DNA of 64,000 nt from JAEUHO01 sp046350655 (GTDB lineage Bacteria > Planctomycetota > PLA2 > JAEUHO01). Shown piece after piece: positions 45,192-54,698 of the stretch. The DNA lies in assembly GCA_046350655.1 (NCBI GenBank), contig JAXMAB010000007.1:124001-188000 (forward strand), in the 5' to 3' direction. Position numbers and translations under genes: made by a program. Each line of letters opens with the position of its first letter. The first letter of the stretch is position 1. Under the pieces are notes generated by a model. It saw nothing but the letters and a program-made list of their open reading frames with translations, was not told the origin of the DNA and did not search any database.

Positions 45192-46460
45192 TCAGAGCAC
45201 CCACAACGTCGCGAGCCCCGCCGCCGCGGAGCCGAGGAGGCCCGCGGCGACGCGGCGGGCGAACGGGCGCGAGCCCGTCGTCCACGCGATCCCCGCCTTC
45301 ACCAGCGCGTTCGTGACCGCCGCCAGCACGACGACGCGGAACAGCGCGTCGCCGTGCCCCTGGCCGCCGGAGAGGCGCGCGGCCGTGATCGAGATCGCGT
45401 CCATGTCCGTCGTGCCCGCGATGGCGCCCGCGACGTAGAGGCCCGCGCTGCCGAACCAGGCGTGGGCGGCCTTCGCCACCACGACGATCACGGCGTAGAT
45501 CCCGGCGAACCAGAGCGCCGGCTTCAGCTCGAACGGGTTCCGCAGCGGCACGTCCGCGGTGCCGCCCCGGCGCGTCGCGAGCAGCCCGGGCACCGCCGCC
45601 GCCAGCGTGACGACGGCCATGGGCAGGAACCACGGGACCAGCCGCGTCGCGAACGCGGGCGACACCAGCGCGACGAGCGCCACGATGCGCGGGTAGAGGA
45701 CCGAGCAGCCGAGGAGCGTCCCCGCCGACAGCGGCACCGCGAGCGCCTCCGCCTCGCGGCTGCGCCGCGCGAACGCGGCCGTCGTCGCGGTGGTCGAGGC
45801 GATGCCGCCGAACAGCCCCGTCACGAGGAACCCGCGCCCCACGCCGACGGTCTTGACGGCGACGTAGCCGAGGAACGAGATCCCCGCCACGAGCACCACC
45901 ATCTTCCCCACCTCGGCGAGGTTGACGGCGTCGAACGGGCCCATGGCCCGGTCCGGCAGCAGGGGCACCACCAGCAGCGCGACGGCCACGAACTTCAGGA
46001 CCGCGGCCTCGTCCTCGTCGCTCAGGCGCCCCGCGAACGTGTGCAGGCGGTCCTTGAGGCTCACGAGCACCAGCGCCGCCGCCCCGACCACCGTCGCGGC
46101 CTCGCGCTGCCCCGCCGCCGCCACCGCGCCCAGCACGTACGCGAGCAGCAGGAGCACCTCGGTCGTGAGCCCCACCGCCCCCTCGTCGCGCGACGCCCGC
46201 ACGTAGGCCGCCGTCGTCAGCGCGGCCACCCCGAGGAAGCCGACCGCCGCCAGCCACCCCGGCTCCCCGCCCCCGGCGAGGACCGCCAGCGCGCCGAGCA
46301 GGGCCACGATCGGGAACGTCCGCGCCCCGGCCGGCCCCCGCTTGCCCGTGGCCCGCTGGCTGCGCTCGCGCTGCAGCCCCAGGAGGAGCCCGATGGCGAG
46401 GGCGACGCCGAGGGACGCGGCGTCGTCGCCGGCGAGGGTCTGGGCGAGGGGCGGCGGCAC
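45192..46460 (-). CDS. MgtC/DUF4010 family membrane protein
   Basis: This 422-residue polytopic protein starts with an MgtC-like module (LGVALAIGLLLGLQRER...FPIVALLGALAVL). DUF4010-type helices follow, including LKFVAVALLVVPLLPD, GGIASTTATTAAFARRS, and a C-terminal block with GTTDMDAISITAARL. About a dozen membrane segments are seen. The family is linked to magnesium or membrane stress, but the transport activity is unproven. The start is a GTG at 46460, eight bases after TATGCT. Confidence 0.88.
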   Translation of the reverse strand: MPPPLAQTLAGDDAASLGVALAIGLLLGLQRERSQRATGKRGPAGARTFPIVALLGALAVLAGGGEPGWLAAVGFLGVAALTTAAYVRASRDEGAVGLTTEVLLLLAYVLGAVAAAGQREAATVVGAAALVLVSLKDRLHTFAGRLSDEDEAAVLKFVAVALLVVPLLPDRAMGPFDAVNLAEVGKMVVLVAGISFLGYVAVKTVGVGRGFLVTGLFGGIASTTATTAAFARRSREAEALAVPLSAGTLLGCSVLYPRIVALVALVSPAFATRLVPWFLPMAVVTLAAAVPGLLATRRGGTADVPLRNPFELKPALWFAGIYAVIVVVAKAAHAWFGSAGLYVAGAIAGTTDMDAISITAARLSGGQGHGDALFRVVVLAAVTNALVKAGIAWTTGSRPFARRVAAGLLGSAAAGLATLWVL

Positions 46461-46468
46461 GACCGTGC

Positions 46469-46474
46469 AGCATA
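46469..46474 (-). promoter_or_regulatory. TAnnnT -10 motif, leaderless type
   Basis: TATGCT on the minus strand ends eight bases before the GTG of the MgtC/DUF4010 gene. Confidence 0.5.
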
Positions 46475-46497
46475 GAGCGGACCCGCGCCCTCCCCGC

Positions 46498-46503
46498 TAT
46501 CCT
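46498..46503 (+). promoter_or_regulatory. TAnnnT -10 motif, leaderless type
   Basis: TATCCT ends six bases before the GTG of the nuclease gene, back to back with the motif at 46469-46474. Confidence 0.5.
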
Positions 46504-46509
46504 CCCCGC

Positions 46510-47448
46510 GTGGCCACCCTCGAGAACCGCCTGACCTGGTCCAAGTCGCGGGCGGAGGCCTTCGCCTGGTGCCTGCGCAAGTACTGGTGGACGTACTACG
46601 GGGCGTGGGGCGGGTGGGCGTACGACGCGCCGAAGGAACGGCGCGACGCCTACGTGCTCAAGAACCTCCACAGCCGCTGGACGTGGGTCGGCGACGCCGT
46701 CCACCGCGCGATCCAGCGCATCTTCGAGCGCATCCGCGACACCGCGCGCGGCGCCGGCCTCGCCCTCGACGACACCGTCCCCCTCGACCCCGACGAGGAG
46801 GCCGAGCGCCTGACGCGCGCCATGCGCGCGCAGTTCCGCGCGTCGCGCGAGGGCCGCTACCGCGCCGACCCGAAGCGCGTCCTCGGCCTCGTCGAGCACG
46901 AGTACGGCGTCGCGGTCCCCGACGTCGAGTGGCGCGACATGAACAAGCGCGCCGTCGACGCCCTCCGCGGCTTCCTCGCCTCGCACACGTTCGCGACGCT
47001 CGCCGCCTCCGACCCGGCCACGTGGCTCCCGTTCGAGACCCTCGACTCGTTCGACTTCGAGGGCACCTCGGTCTGGGCCGCCCTCGACTTCGGCCGCCGC
47101 GTCGACGGCGGCGCCGAGGTCTACGACTGGAAGACCGGCGAGGAGCGCGTCGAGGCCAACTCGCTGCAGCTCCTCGTGTACGCGCTGTTCGTCGAGCAGA
47201 AGCACGGCATCCCCGCCACGACCGTGAAGGGCCGCCTCGTGTACGTCAACACCGGCGCGGTCCACGTCGTCGAGCCGACGCCCGCGGCCCTCGACGAGGC
47301 GCGGGCCACCATGCGGGCGAGCCTCGCCGAGATGAAGGAGCGGATGCGCATGGGCGGCGGCAGCGACCCGAGCCCGCTCGCCTTCCCGATGACGGACGAC
47401 CTCGCCCGCTGCGCGTCCTGCTCCTTCCGCCGCCTCTGCGGCCGCTGA
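46510..47448 (+). CDS. Cas4/RecB-like PD-(D/E)XK nuclease with Fe-S cysteines
   Basis: This 312-residue nuclease has the RecB-family layout: GDAVHRAIQRIFE (His), FEGTSVWAALDFG, D206-W-K208 in VYDWKTGEE, and the SLQLLVYALF helix. Four cysteines are placed as in Cas4 and AddB: C21 near the start and C301-x2-C304-x5-C310 at the end, so a [4Fe-4S] cluster is likely. It stands alone with no helicase or cas gene nearby. A role in DNA end processing is inferred. The GTG start follows TATCCT. Confidence 0.88.
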   Translation: MATLENRLTWSKSRAEAFAWCLRKYWWTYYGAWGGWAYDAPKERRDAYVLKNLHSRWTWVGDAVHRAIQRIFERIRDTARGAGLALDDTVPLDPDEEAERLTRAMRAQFRASREGRYRADPKRVLGLVEHEYGVAVPDVEWRDMNKRAVDALRGFLASHTFATLAASDPATWLPFETLDSFDFEGTSVWAALDFGRRVDGGAEVYDWKTGEERVEANSLQLLVYALFVEQKHGIPATTVKGRLVYVNTGAVHVVEPTPAALDEARATMRASLAEMKERMRMGGGSDPSPLAFPMTDDLARCASCSFRRLCGR

Positions 47449-47462
47449 AGGCCGCCCGCGCG

Positions 47463-48944
47463 TCACTCGCCTTCGTGCGCGACCGTCGCGAGCCGCCACG
47501 CGGCGTCGATGTCGTCCACGCCGAGGCCCGTGGCCCGCCGCAGCGCAGCCTCGCTGCCGCCGCCGTCCCGTCGCGCCTCGAGGAAGGCGATCCCCTCGTC
47601 GGGGTGGTCCTCGAGCAGGAACCGCAGCATCGCCCACGCCTTCACGAGCATGGGCCCGTCGAGCTCGTTGAGCGAGCCGAAGAGCAGGCGCTTGAGCGGC
47701 TCGTCGCGCCGGGCGTACGCGAGCTCGAGCGCCTGCTCGCCCCACGTCTCCGCGTGCGGCGCGCGCTCGGCGACCCCGGCCCGCGTCTCCTCGAGCGCGA
47801 TGCACCACGACGCCTGGGTCCCGAGGACGCGCAGCGTGACGTAGGCGGCGAGGCCCTCGTAGAGCCACGCCTCCTCGGCGTCCACGCCGAACCGCTCGCG
47901 GAACAGGACGTGGATCGCGTAGTGGAGGCAGCCGTCGACGGCGAAGACCGCCTCGGGGCGCTCCATGAGCACCACGGTGTCCTTGCGCTTCCCGCGCGGG
48001 AGCGGGACCGCCGACACCGACTTGGCGAACGTGCGCACGGCGGGCACGAGGTTCGGCTCGGCCTCGACGACCTTCACGTAGTCCTCGTGCGTCGTGAGGA
48101 CGACGAAGCGGCCCTCGCCCGGCAGGAGCGGCTCGGTCGCGGGGATCCCGAACCGCGAGCGGAACCACCGCGCGCCGAGGTCGGCGGTCGCGAGCGCGGT
48201 CGCGGCCGCGTCGTCGTCGAGGTCGGTCTCGAGGACCCAGTCGCGCAGCCGCCAGACCGCGAGGGGCTTGCCGACCGCGGCCGAGCGCGGGCCCGGCGCG
48301 TCCTCGCGCACGGGCTCGACGCCCATCGCGCGGAGCCGGCGCACCTCGGCGTCCACGCGCGCGCTCGCGATGCGCCGGCGCCGCAGGTCGGCGGGCACCC
48401 AGCCCTCGACCGGGTCGGGCACCTCGCCGAGCGCGAGGCGGCACCAGAGGTCGTCGGGGTCGCGCGCGAGCGCGAGGCGGCACTCGGCGTCCGCCTCGTC
48501 GGCGAGGCCCGCCGCGCGCAGCGCCACGGCGAGGTCGCGGTGGCGCGCGGCGGACGGCCGGTCCACCTCCAGGCGGCGCCGGGCCTCGTAGTCGGCGCGG
48601 GCCCCGGGCCGCGCGTCCGGGGCCGTGCGCACGAGGGCCCACGAGGCGGCGTCGCGCACCCACGCCTTCCCCTGCCGCAGGTACCGCAGGCGCTTGCGCG
48701 CCACCGCGTCCTCGGGGTCGAGGCGGACGACCTCCTCCCAGTCCGCGTCGGCCGTGCGGTCGAGGCCGTTGTCGTCGCCCCACTTCGCGAGCCGGCGGAG
48801 GTCGTCGGCGTCCTTCGCGAGCACCTTCGCGCGCTGCGTCGCGAGCGCGTCGGCGGGCGGCGACCCGCGGGCCGCGCGGGCGCCGACCACGACCCCCGCG
48901 AGGAGGACCGCGACGAGGAGCGCGCGGGGGGGCCCGGCGCTCAC
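47463..48944 (-). CDS. TPR-containing protein with a degenerate gluzincin peptidase domain
   Basis: This 493-residue protein has an N-terminal hydrophobic segment (ALLVAVLLAGVVVGARAA) and TPR-like helices (about 30-180). The C-terminal domain resembles peptidase MA gluzincins. The zinc motif HExxH reads H341-Y-A-I-H345, so the catalytic glutamate is replaced, while the downstream WLYEGLAAYV with the third ligand is kept. It may bind zinc and peptide without cleaving. The GTG start overlaps the stop of the LOG-like gene (GTGA). Confidence 0.75.
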   Translation of the reverse strand: MSAGPPRALLVAVLLAGVVVGARAARGSPPADALATQRAKVLAKDADDLRRLAKWGDDNGLDRTADADWEEVVRLDPEDAVARKRLRYLRQGKAWVRDAASWALVRTAPDARPGARADYEARRRLEVDRPSAARHRDLAVALRAAGLADEADAECRLALARDPDDLWCRLALGEVPDPVEGWVPADLRRRRIASARVDAEVRRLRAMGVEPVREDAPGPRSAAVGKPLAVWRLRDWVLETDLDDDAAATALATADLGARWFRSRFGIPATEPLLPGEGRFVVLTTHEDYVKVVEAEPNLVPAVRTFAKSVSAVPLPRGKRKDTVVLMERPEAVFAVDGCLHYAIHVLFRERFGVDAEEAWLYEGLAAYVTLRVLGTQASWCIALEETRAGVAERAPHAETWGEQALELAYARRDEPLKRLLFGSLNELDGPMLVKAWAMLRFLLEDHPDEGIAFLEARRDGGGSEAALRRATGLGVDDIDAAWRLATVAHEGE

Positions 48945-49465
48945 GCCTCCCCCTCCGTCGGGGCCTCCGCGCCGGCCGCGCGCGCGCGTTCGCGCTCGTC
49001 GGCGAGGCGCACCGCGAGGTCCACGGCCTCCTCGGCCGTCGTGGCGGCCGGGACGCGCGTCTCGAAGAGGCGGTCCGGGTCGAGCTTCCACGTCCCGAGG
49101 CCGACGACCGGGATGCCGCGCTTCAGCGCGAGCGCGATCTCGGACAGCGTGCCGAGCTTGCCGCCGACGGCGATCACCGCCTCGGCGCAGGTGGCGACCA
49201 CGTAGTTGCGCGCGTCGCGCAGGCCCGTCGGGATCGCGACGTCCACGTAGGCGTTCGCGTCCTCGCGCGCGGTGCCGGGGAGGAAGCCGAGGGTGAGCCC
49301 CCCCGCCTCCTTCGCGCCCATACACGCCGCCTCCATCACCCCGAACAGCCCGCCGCAGACGACGACGAACCCGCGCTCGGCGAGCCGACGCCCGACCTCG
49401 TGGGCGAGGTTGAACTCGCGCCGGGTGCAGGTCCCGGCGCCGATGACGGAGATGACGCGGCGCAC
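48941..49465 (-). CDS. LOG/TIGR00725-family protein
   Basis: This product of about 174 residues has the lysine-decarboxylase-like Rossmann fold of TIGR00725 proteins: VISVIGAGTCTRREF, GFVVVCGGLFGVMEAACMGAKEAGG, and A-V-G-G-K-L-G-T-L-S-E in place of PGGxGTxxE. The family includes cytokinin-activating LOG enzymes and uncharacterised relatives. The GTG at 49465 matches the usual family start; an in-frame TTG at 49501 is the alternative. It is coupled to the downstream TPR-peptidase gene. Confidence 0.85.
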   Translation of the reverse strand: MRRVISVIGAGTCTRREFNLAHEVGRRLAERGFVVVCGGLFGVMEAACMGAKEAGGLTLGFLPGTAREDANAYVDVAIPTGLRDARNYVVATCAEAVIAVGGKLGTLSEIALALKRGIPVVGLGTWKLDPDRLFETRVPAATTAEEAVDLAVRLADERERARAAGAEAPTEGEA

Positions 49466-49545
49466 GGGCCCGATGATCGGCGCACGGGGCCCCGGACGCA
49501 ACGGGCGACGCGACGGCGCGCCCTTCCGGCCCCCGCGGGCTCGGC

Positions 49546-49551
49546 TACCCT
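49546..49551 (+). promoter_or_regulatory. TAnnnT -10 motif, leaderless type
   Basis: TACCCT ends seven bases before the ATG of the Pro-rich lipoprotein gene. Confidence 0.5.
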
Positions 49552-49558
49552 CTCCCCC

Positions 49559-50206
49559 ATGCGCCTCCGCCTCGTCGCCCTCGCCGGCCCCCTCCTCGCG
49601 CTCGCCGCGTGCGGCGACGACGGCAAACAGGGCAGCCGCGGCGCCCCCGCGACCGCCCCGACCCCGTCGCCCGCGGGCCCCGCCGTCCCCGGCCCGGCCC
49701 TCCCCGGCCCGCGGATCCCGGACGCGCCGGCCCCGACCGCCCCGGTCCCGGGCGTCCCCGCGCCCGCCGTCCCCGCGCCCGCCGTCCCCATGCCCGGCGC
49801 GCCGCCCGCCGTCGCGGGGACCGTCGTGACGCCGCGGGTGGGCGACTGGGTGCGGTTCGAGGTCCGCGCGCCCGGCGTGGACGCGCGGACGTCGCTCCGG
49901 TGGACCGCGATCGCCGTCGAGGCGGGCCGCGTGCGCCTGCGCGTGGAGTCCGGCACGCTCGACGCGTCGGGCGCGGTCGTCTCCCCTCGGACCACCGAGG
50001 TCTGGGCCCCGCTCCCGACGGCGCCCGACGCCGCCGGGGCCCCCGAGTCGATCCCGGTCGGCGGGCGGACGGTCTCGGCCCGCCCCGTGACCCGGGGCGA
50101 GTTCACCGGGTGGTACGCGGCCGAGGTGCCGCTCGGCGGGCTCGTGCGCAGCCGCGGCCCGGGCGGCGTCGAGCAGACCGCGCTGGACTTCGGCCGCGGC
50201 TCGTAA
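49559..50206 (+). CDS. Proline-rich lipoprotein
   Basis: This 215-residue lipoprotein has the lipobox LLALAAC. A long Pro/Ala linker follows (about 30-90, repeats of P-A-P-A-V-P), then a beta-rich domain (VGDWVRFEVRAPGVDARTS) that may be a fibronectin-like sandwich. Function is unknown. It is first of two exported-protein genes on the plus strand. Confidence 0.75.
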   Translation: MRLRLVALAGPLLALAACGDDGKQGSRGAPATAPTPSPAGPAVPGPALPGPRIPDAPAPTAPVPGVPAPAVPAPAVPMPGAPPAVAGTVVTPRVGDWVRFEVRAPGVDARTSLRWTAIAVEAGRVRLRVESGTLDASGAVVSPRTTEVWAPLPTAPDAAGAPESIPVGGRTVSARPVTRGEFTGWYAAEVPLGGLVRSRGPGGVEQTALDFGRGS

Positions 50207-50264
50207 CGCCGCCCGCCGCCCGTACCATCGCGCGGGACGCCCGCGCCCCCGTCCGGAGCCCCCG

Positions 50265-51095
50265 ATGCGCCGTCCGCTCGCCCTCGCCCTGGCCCTCGTC
50301 GTCGCCCCCGCCCTCGCGTTCGCCGCGGACGCGCCCGAGCTGCCGAAGCCGCCGACGACGCCGCTGCCGAAGTTCGAGAACCCGCTGCACGACGCCGAGG
50401 TCGGAGAGACGTGCTTCTACAAGGTCCGCGAGCCGGGCAACGACGACGGCTGGGTGCGCTACTTCGAGGAGCGCGTGCTGGCCCGCAAGCACCTCTCCGA
50501 CGCCGACAAGGCGCTGCTCGGCCACGGCGACCGCGTGCTCGTCGAGACGATCGAGACGAACGCCGACGGCACGAAGGAGTTCGGCGTCATCAACGACGCG
50601 ACGCGCTGGCGCGACGCCGACGAAGCCCTGATCCTCCCCGGCAGCATGAAGTTCGTCGCCGAGCGGACGAAGGACGAGATCGTCTACTGCGGCGGCACCC
50701 CGCCCACCAAGGCGGTCCGCGCGACGCGGCGCGTGATCGAGCTGCCGGCCATGGCCGAGCGGCCCGACGGCGCGAAGACGCAGCTGCAGATCTGGTTCAG
50801 CCACGACGTGCCCGTGCTCGGCCGCGCCAAGCAGTTCCCGTCCATCCGCGACGGCGAGCGCCTCGCGATCTCGTGGGACAAGAAGCTCCCGGCCGACGTC
50901 TGCGCGAAGCGCGCCGAGCGGTACCCCGACGAGGAGCTGATCGCGAAGCAGCGCGAGAAGAAGGAGAAGGACGCCGCGGCGAACCCGCCGGTTCCCCCGG
51001 CCGAGCCCGCGATGGACGGCGGCGAGAAGCCCGCCGAGCCGGCCATGGACGGCGAGAAGCCCGCCGAGCCGACCGCGCCCGGCATGGGCGGCTGA
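50265..51095 (+). CDS. Exported protein with repetitive Pro/Glu/Lys tail
   Basis: This 276-residue protein has a signal peptide (PLALALALVVAPALAFAADA). An unrecognised beta-rich domain with two cysteines (GETCFYKVRE, IVYCGG) follows. The tail ends in short repeats of G-E-K-P-A-E-P-A-M-D-G. The gene follows the lipoprotein by 58 bases; TACCAT at 50223-50228 may be a separate -10. Function is unknown. Confidence 0.75.
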   Translation: MRRPLALALALVVAPALAFAADAPELPKPPTTPLPKFENPLHDAEVGETCFYKVREPGNDDGWVRYFEERVLARKHLSDADKALLGHGDRVLVETIETNADGTKEFGVINDATRWRDADEALILPGSMKFVAERTKDEIVYCGGTPPTKAVRATRRVIELPAMAERPDGAKTQLQIWFSHDVPVLGRAKQFPSIRDGERLAISWDKKLPADVCAKRAERYPDEELIAKQREKKEKDAAANPPVPPAEPAMDGGEKPAEPAMDGEKPAEPTAPGMGG

Positions 51096-51129
51096 CCCGC
51101 GGCCCCTCGGCGCGCGACCGCGAGGCCCG

Positions 51130-53945
51130 TCACGCGTTCGCGACGGCCCCCGCCGGCGCCGCCGCGGGGCCCGACGGCGCGTCCGGCCGCTCGACCTCGG
51201 GTTCGCGGAGCGCCCCCGCGACCGCGAGGCCCGCGAGCACGAAGAGCGCGTCGGCGAGCCCCAGCGCGAACGTCGGGTACGCCACGGCCACCCACCACGA
51301 CGAGCGCCACCAGACCGTCATCCCGAGGGCGACGAGGGCCCCGCGGGCCGCGAGGGCGACGCCGAGATCGACGCCGAGCACGCGCAGCCCGTAGGGCGAG
51401 CCCGCGCGCCGCGCCGACCGCGCCATCGCCGAGAGCAGCGCGACCCAGACGAGGGAGAACTTCACGAGCTGGCTGACGGCGTTCTCCCAGATCTCGGTGG
51501 AGATCGTGGTCGCGGCCGGCGTCGGCGGCGCGTCGGGGTGCACCGCCGGCGGCGGCGCGCCCTGGCCGGGCACGACGCCCGCGCCCGTGTCGATCGTCGA
51601 GAACGACTCGAGGAAGCCGAGGCCGTGGAACGCGGCGATGCGCACGGCGATCAGCAGCACCGCGAGCGCCGCGATCCCGCGGCGCGTGCGCGGGAACGGG
51701 AGGCGCGAGGCCGCGAACGCGCCGAGCAGCACGAGCGCGAGCACGAGCACCTGCGCGTCGCTGCGCTCGTGGTAGAGCGACGCGAGGCCCGCGCAGGCGA
51801 GCAGGCGGGCGACGAGCGCGGCGTCGTCCGACGCCCGGACGAACGGGCTCGCCGCGAGCGCGAGCAGGAGCGCGGCCCGCGCGACCTGGTAGAGCGCCTC
51901 GGGCGCGGGCGCGCCGAGCCGGAGCGCGGCCGCCGCGGCCACGCCGACGCCCGCGAGCGCGAGCAGCGCGGCCCCGGGCCCCGCGCGCGCGCGCGCACGC
52001 CCGCGACGACGACCGGCGCGAGGACCGCGGCGGCGGCGGCGAGCCACGCCGCGCCCGCGGCGCGCGGCGACAGGATCCAGTCCGGCGCGAGCCCCTCCGC
52101 GACCCGGCCGCCCACGAGGACGACCGCCGCCACGGCGAGCACGACGCGCCACGGGCCCCGCGCGGCCGGGTCGCCCCGGCCCCGCCACGCGGCGGCCGCG
52201 AGCGCGAGGCCCGCCACCGTCGCGAAGACGATGGGCGTGTGGACGAACGGGTCGAGGAACAGGCGCAGCGAGAGCACGAAGCCGAGGGGCCCGGCGGTCG
52301 CCGCGACGAACAGCGCCGGGCGCGCGGCGAACGCGCGCGCGAGGGCCTCGCGGGTCCCCCGTCGCAGCAGCGTCGCGATCCCCGCGACCAGCACGATCGC
52401 GAACACGACGACGGTCCGCGACGCGGCGGGCCCGGCGTCCTCCGTGGCGTCGAACGCGTGCTGCAGGAGCAGCCCGGCGCCGCCGAGCATCGGCACGGCG
52501 AGCAGGCCGCCCACGGTCAGCGTGCGGACCCCGGGCGCAGCGGGCCTCGCGTCCCACGCGTAGGCGAGCGCCGACAGGACGACGGCGGTGGCGCCGCCGA
52601 GCGGGTGCCGCGCCGCCGCGCCGAGCGCGCCGCCCGCGGCGGCGGCGCACGCCCACGACGCGAGCGGGAGGACCGCCAGGAGCGTCGACCGCGCGTGGCC
52701 CGGGTGCCCCGCGGCGCGGACCAGCGCGACGAGCCAGAACGCGGCGAGGAGCACCGCGAGGCCGCCGGTGAACCGGCTCGTGCCGACGACCCCGGCCTCG
52801 AGGTCGCGGTAGACGGCCACGAGGCGGCCGAGCTGCTCCATGGAGCCGCCGGTGAACGCGGCCCGCCGACGCGCGTCGGCGTCGGCGGCGAGGTCCTTCG
52901 CGCCGAGGTCCTCGGCGACGGCGATGCGCGCGCGGAGGAACGCGTCGAACGCGTCCACGCGCTGGGTCGGCGTCAGCGTGGTCAGCTCGAGCGCGGGGGG
53001 GCTCTCGGCGAGCGGCGGCATCGGCAGCCCGAGGACCGCGCACAGCGTCGGCGCGAGCGCGACCTGCGGGAGCTCGACCCCCTCGCGCCGGATCACCTTC
53101 GGCCCGACCAGGACGAACGGGGCGCGTCGCGCGCCGGGCTCGCCGCCCCCGTGGGTCCCCCGCGGCGTGACGCCGTGGTCGGCGGTCAGGAGGATCGTCG
53201 CGTCGGGCCGCAGGAAGCGGAAGGCCTCGACGACCTGGCGCAGCTGCGCGTCCACGATCCGGGCCGCGCCGCGGTACGCGTCGCCCGTGGCCCCGTGGCG
53301 GTGGCCCGCGTGGTCGGGGCGGACGACGTGGAACGTGAGCACCGAGATCGCGGGGTCCTTGGCCCAGCGCAGCGCGAAGGGATAGGACGCGTCGTCGGTC
53401 CCGCCCTGGTCGGCGGGCCCGCGGTCGGGGAACGCGATGACGTCCTCGCGCCGGTAGACCTCGGCGGCGCCGTCGCGGCGGGTCAGCTGCCACGCGGCCG
53501 CGTCGCCCGCGTGGGCGGCGCGCAGCCCGCGGCGGACGAGGAACTGCGTGACGCTGCCGTCCACGCTGGGCGCGTTGAAGTTGGCGAACGCGGCGTAGAG
53601 GTCCGGGTTGCGGCCGGTGAGGATCGCGCGCACGCACGCGGCGGTCATCGTCGGCTCGCCCGTGACGCCGATGCCGCGCACGCCCTCCGTCGCGAGGCCC
53701 CGCCAGAACGGCATCGTCGGGACGCCGTCCACCGTCTCGTCGACCGCCTCGGCGCGGAGCCCGTCCACGATCGCGAGGAGGAACGGCCCGGGCCGCGGCA
53801 GCGGCTCGCGCTCGACGACGCGGACGCGCGCCGGCGTCGGGCGCACGAGCCAGGCGTCGACCGCGAGGCGCCCCACCACGACGAACCCGGCGAGCACGAG
53901 CGCGAGCGACGCGACGACCCGCCACCGCGGGGCCGGCGCCGTCAC
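51130..53945 (-). CDS. Frameshifted AP-superfamily membrane enzyme, GPI-EtnP-transferase-like
   Basis: The gene starts at a GTG at 53945 (GTGA overlap with the upstream gene) and continues in one frame to about 51990, then in another frame to a stop at 51130; together about 938 residues. The switch falls in a (CG)7C run. The N-terminal 400 residues are an alkaline phosphatase superfamily domain: D61-G, nucleophile region EPTMTAACVRAILTGR (Thr99), VVRPDHAGHRHG, TADHGVTPRGTHGGGEPGARRAPF. This order matches GPI ethanolamine-phosphate transferases. A long polytopic membrane part follows. It is either a sequence error or a switchable gene. The paralogue is at 54696. Confidence 0.75.
51982..51996. 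repeat. (CG)7C run at a frame break
   Basis: A 15-base CG dinucleotide run sits exactly where the two halves of the AP-superfamily gene change frame. Removing one CG unit would rejoin them. Confidence 0.75.
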
Positions 53946-54682
53946 GGGCTCCACCCGCGCATCACGTGGGCCCAGCCCGCCCAGGCGCCGAGCGCGAGCA
54001 CCAGCGCCGCGAGCCCGTACACGCGCCACCAGGTGCGCGCCTTCACGCCGAACAGGCCCGCGCTCGCCTGCGCGAGCGACGCCGCGAGCGCCGTCGAGAG
54101 GCCGGCCCCGCGGGGCACCTCCGTGGCGAGCGCGTCGGCCCACCGCTCCCACGCGAGCGAGAACGTGCTGCCGACGACCCCCGTGACGAGGAGGAGCGTC
54201 AGCGCGAGGGTCCCGGGCGTGCGCAGCGTCCGCGAGAGGAGCAGCAGGATCGCGAGCGCCGAGGCCGCGGGCAGCCCCGCGAGCACGCCCGCCACGAGCG
54301 GCAGCGCGCGCTGGATCACCGCCGCGCGGTCCGCGGGCGTCCCCGCGGGGGCCTCGCCCTCGAGCGCTCGGTTGAGCGCCGCGGCGGCCCGCACGTACCG
54401 GCGCAGATCGTGCCCCGTGAGCGCGCCGTGGTGCTCCACGTCGAGGAGCAGCTCGCGGTAGCGCGCCACGGTCTCGGGGTCGTGCTCCTCGAGGGCCACG
54501 AGCTCCGGCTCGAGCGTGGTGGGCAGCCGGGTCCGCTGCGCGGGCGAGAACGTCAGCCACGGGAGCGCGAAGTAGGCCACGGCCCACGCGACCGAGGCGA
54601 GCAACCCGACCACGGCGGCGCGCGAGAGCGGGCGAGGGCGCTCCTCGACGGCGACGACGGTCGGCAGGCCCTCGGGGCTCAT
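53942..54682 (-). CDS. Four-helix membrane protein
   Basis: This 246-residue protein has membrane segments at about 23-43, 130-150, 157-175 and 218-238. Between the first two is a soluble loop with LPTTLEPELVALEEHDPETVARYRELL. No family is recognised. It lies between two AP-superfamily membrane enzymes and is coupled to the downstream one by a GTGA overlap, so it probably works with them. TAGGAT lies ten bases before the ATG. Confidence 0.7.
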   Translation of the reverse strand: MSPEGLPTVVAVEERPRPLSRAAVVGLLASVAWAVAYFALPWLTFSPAQRTRLPTTLEPELVALEEHDPETVARYRELLLDVEHHGALTGHDLRRYVRAAAALNRALEGEAPAGTPADRAAVIQRALPLVAGVLAGLPAASALAILLLLSRTLRTPGTLALTLLLVTGVVGSTFSLAWERWADALATEVPRGAGLSTALAASLAQASAGLFGVKARTWWRVYGLAALVLALGAWAGWAHVMRGWSP

Positions 54683-54692
54683 GGCGCGGCCG

Positions 54693-54698
54693 ATCCTA
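54693..54698 (-). promoter_or_regulatory. TAnnnT -10 motif, possible leaderless type
   Basis: TAGGAT on the minus strand ends ten bases before the ATG at 54682, the longest spacer of the set. Confidence 0.35.

Noticed and set aside
51219..51233. GCGACCGCGAGGCCCG as another copy of the dispersed 16-mer
   Set aside because: It lies in codons for AGLAVAG in a membrane helix, and similar AGLA codon strings give comparable matches by chance (for example 51781 and 55383). I counted only copies keeping the GGGAC or GGTAC end, with the partial matches flagged as such.
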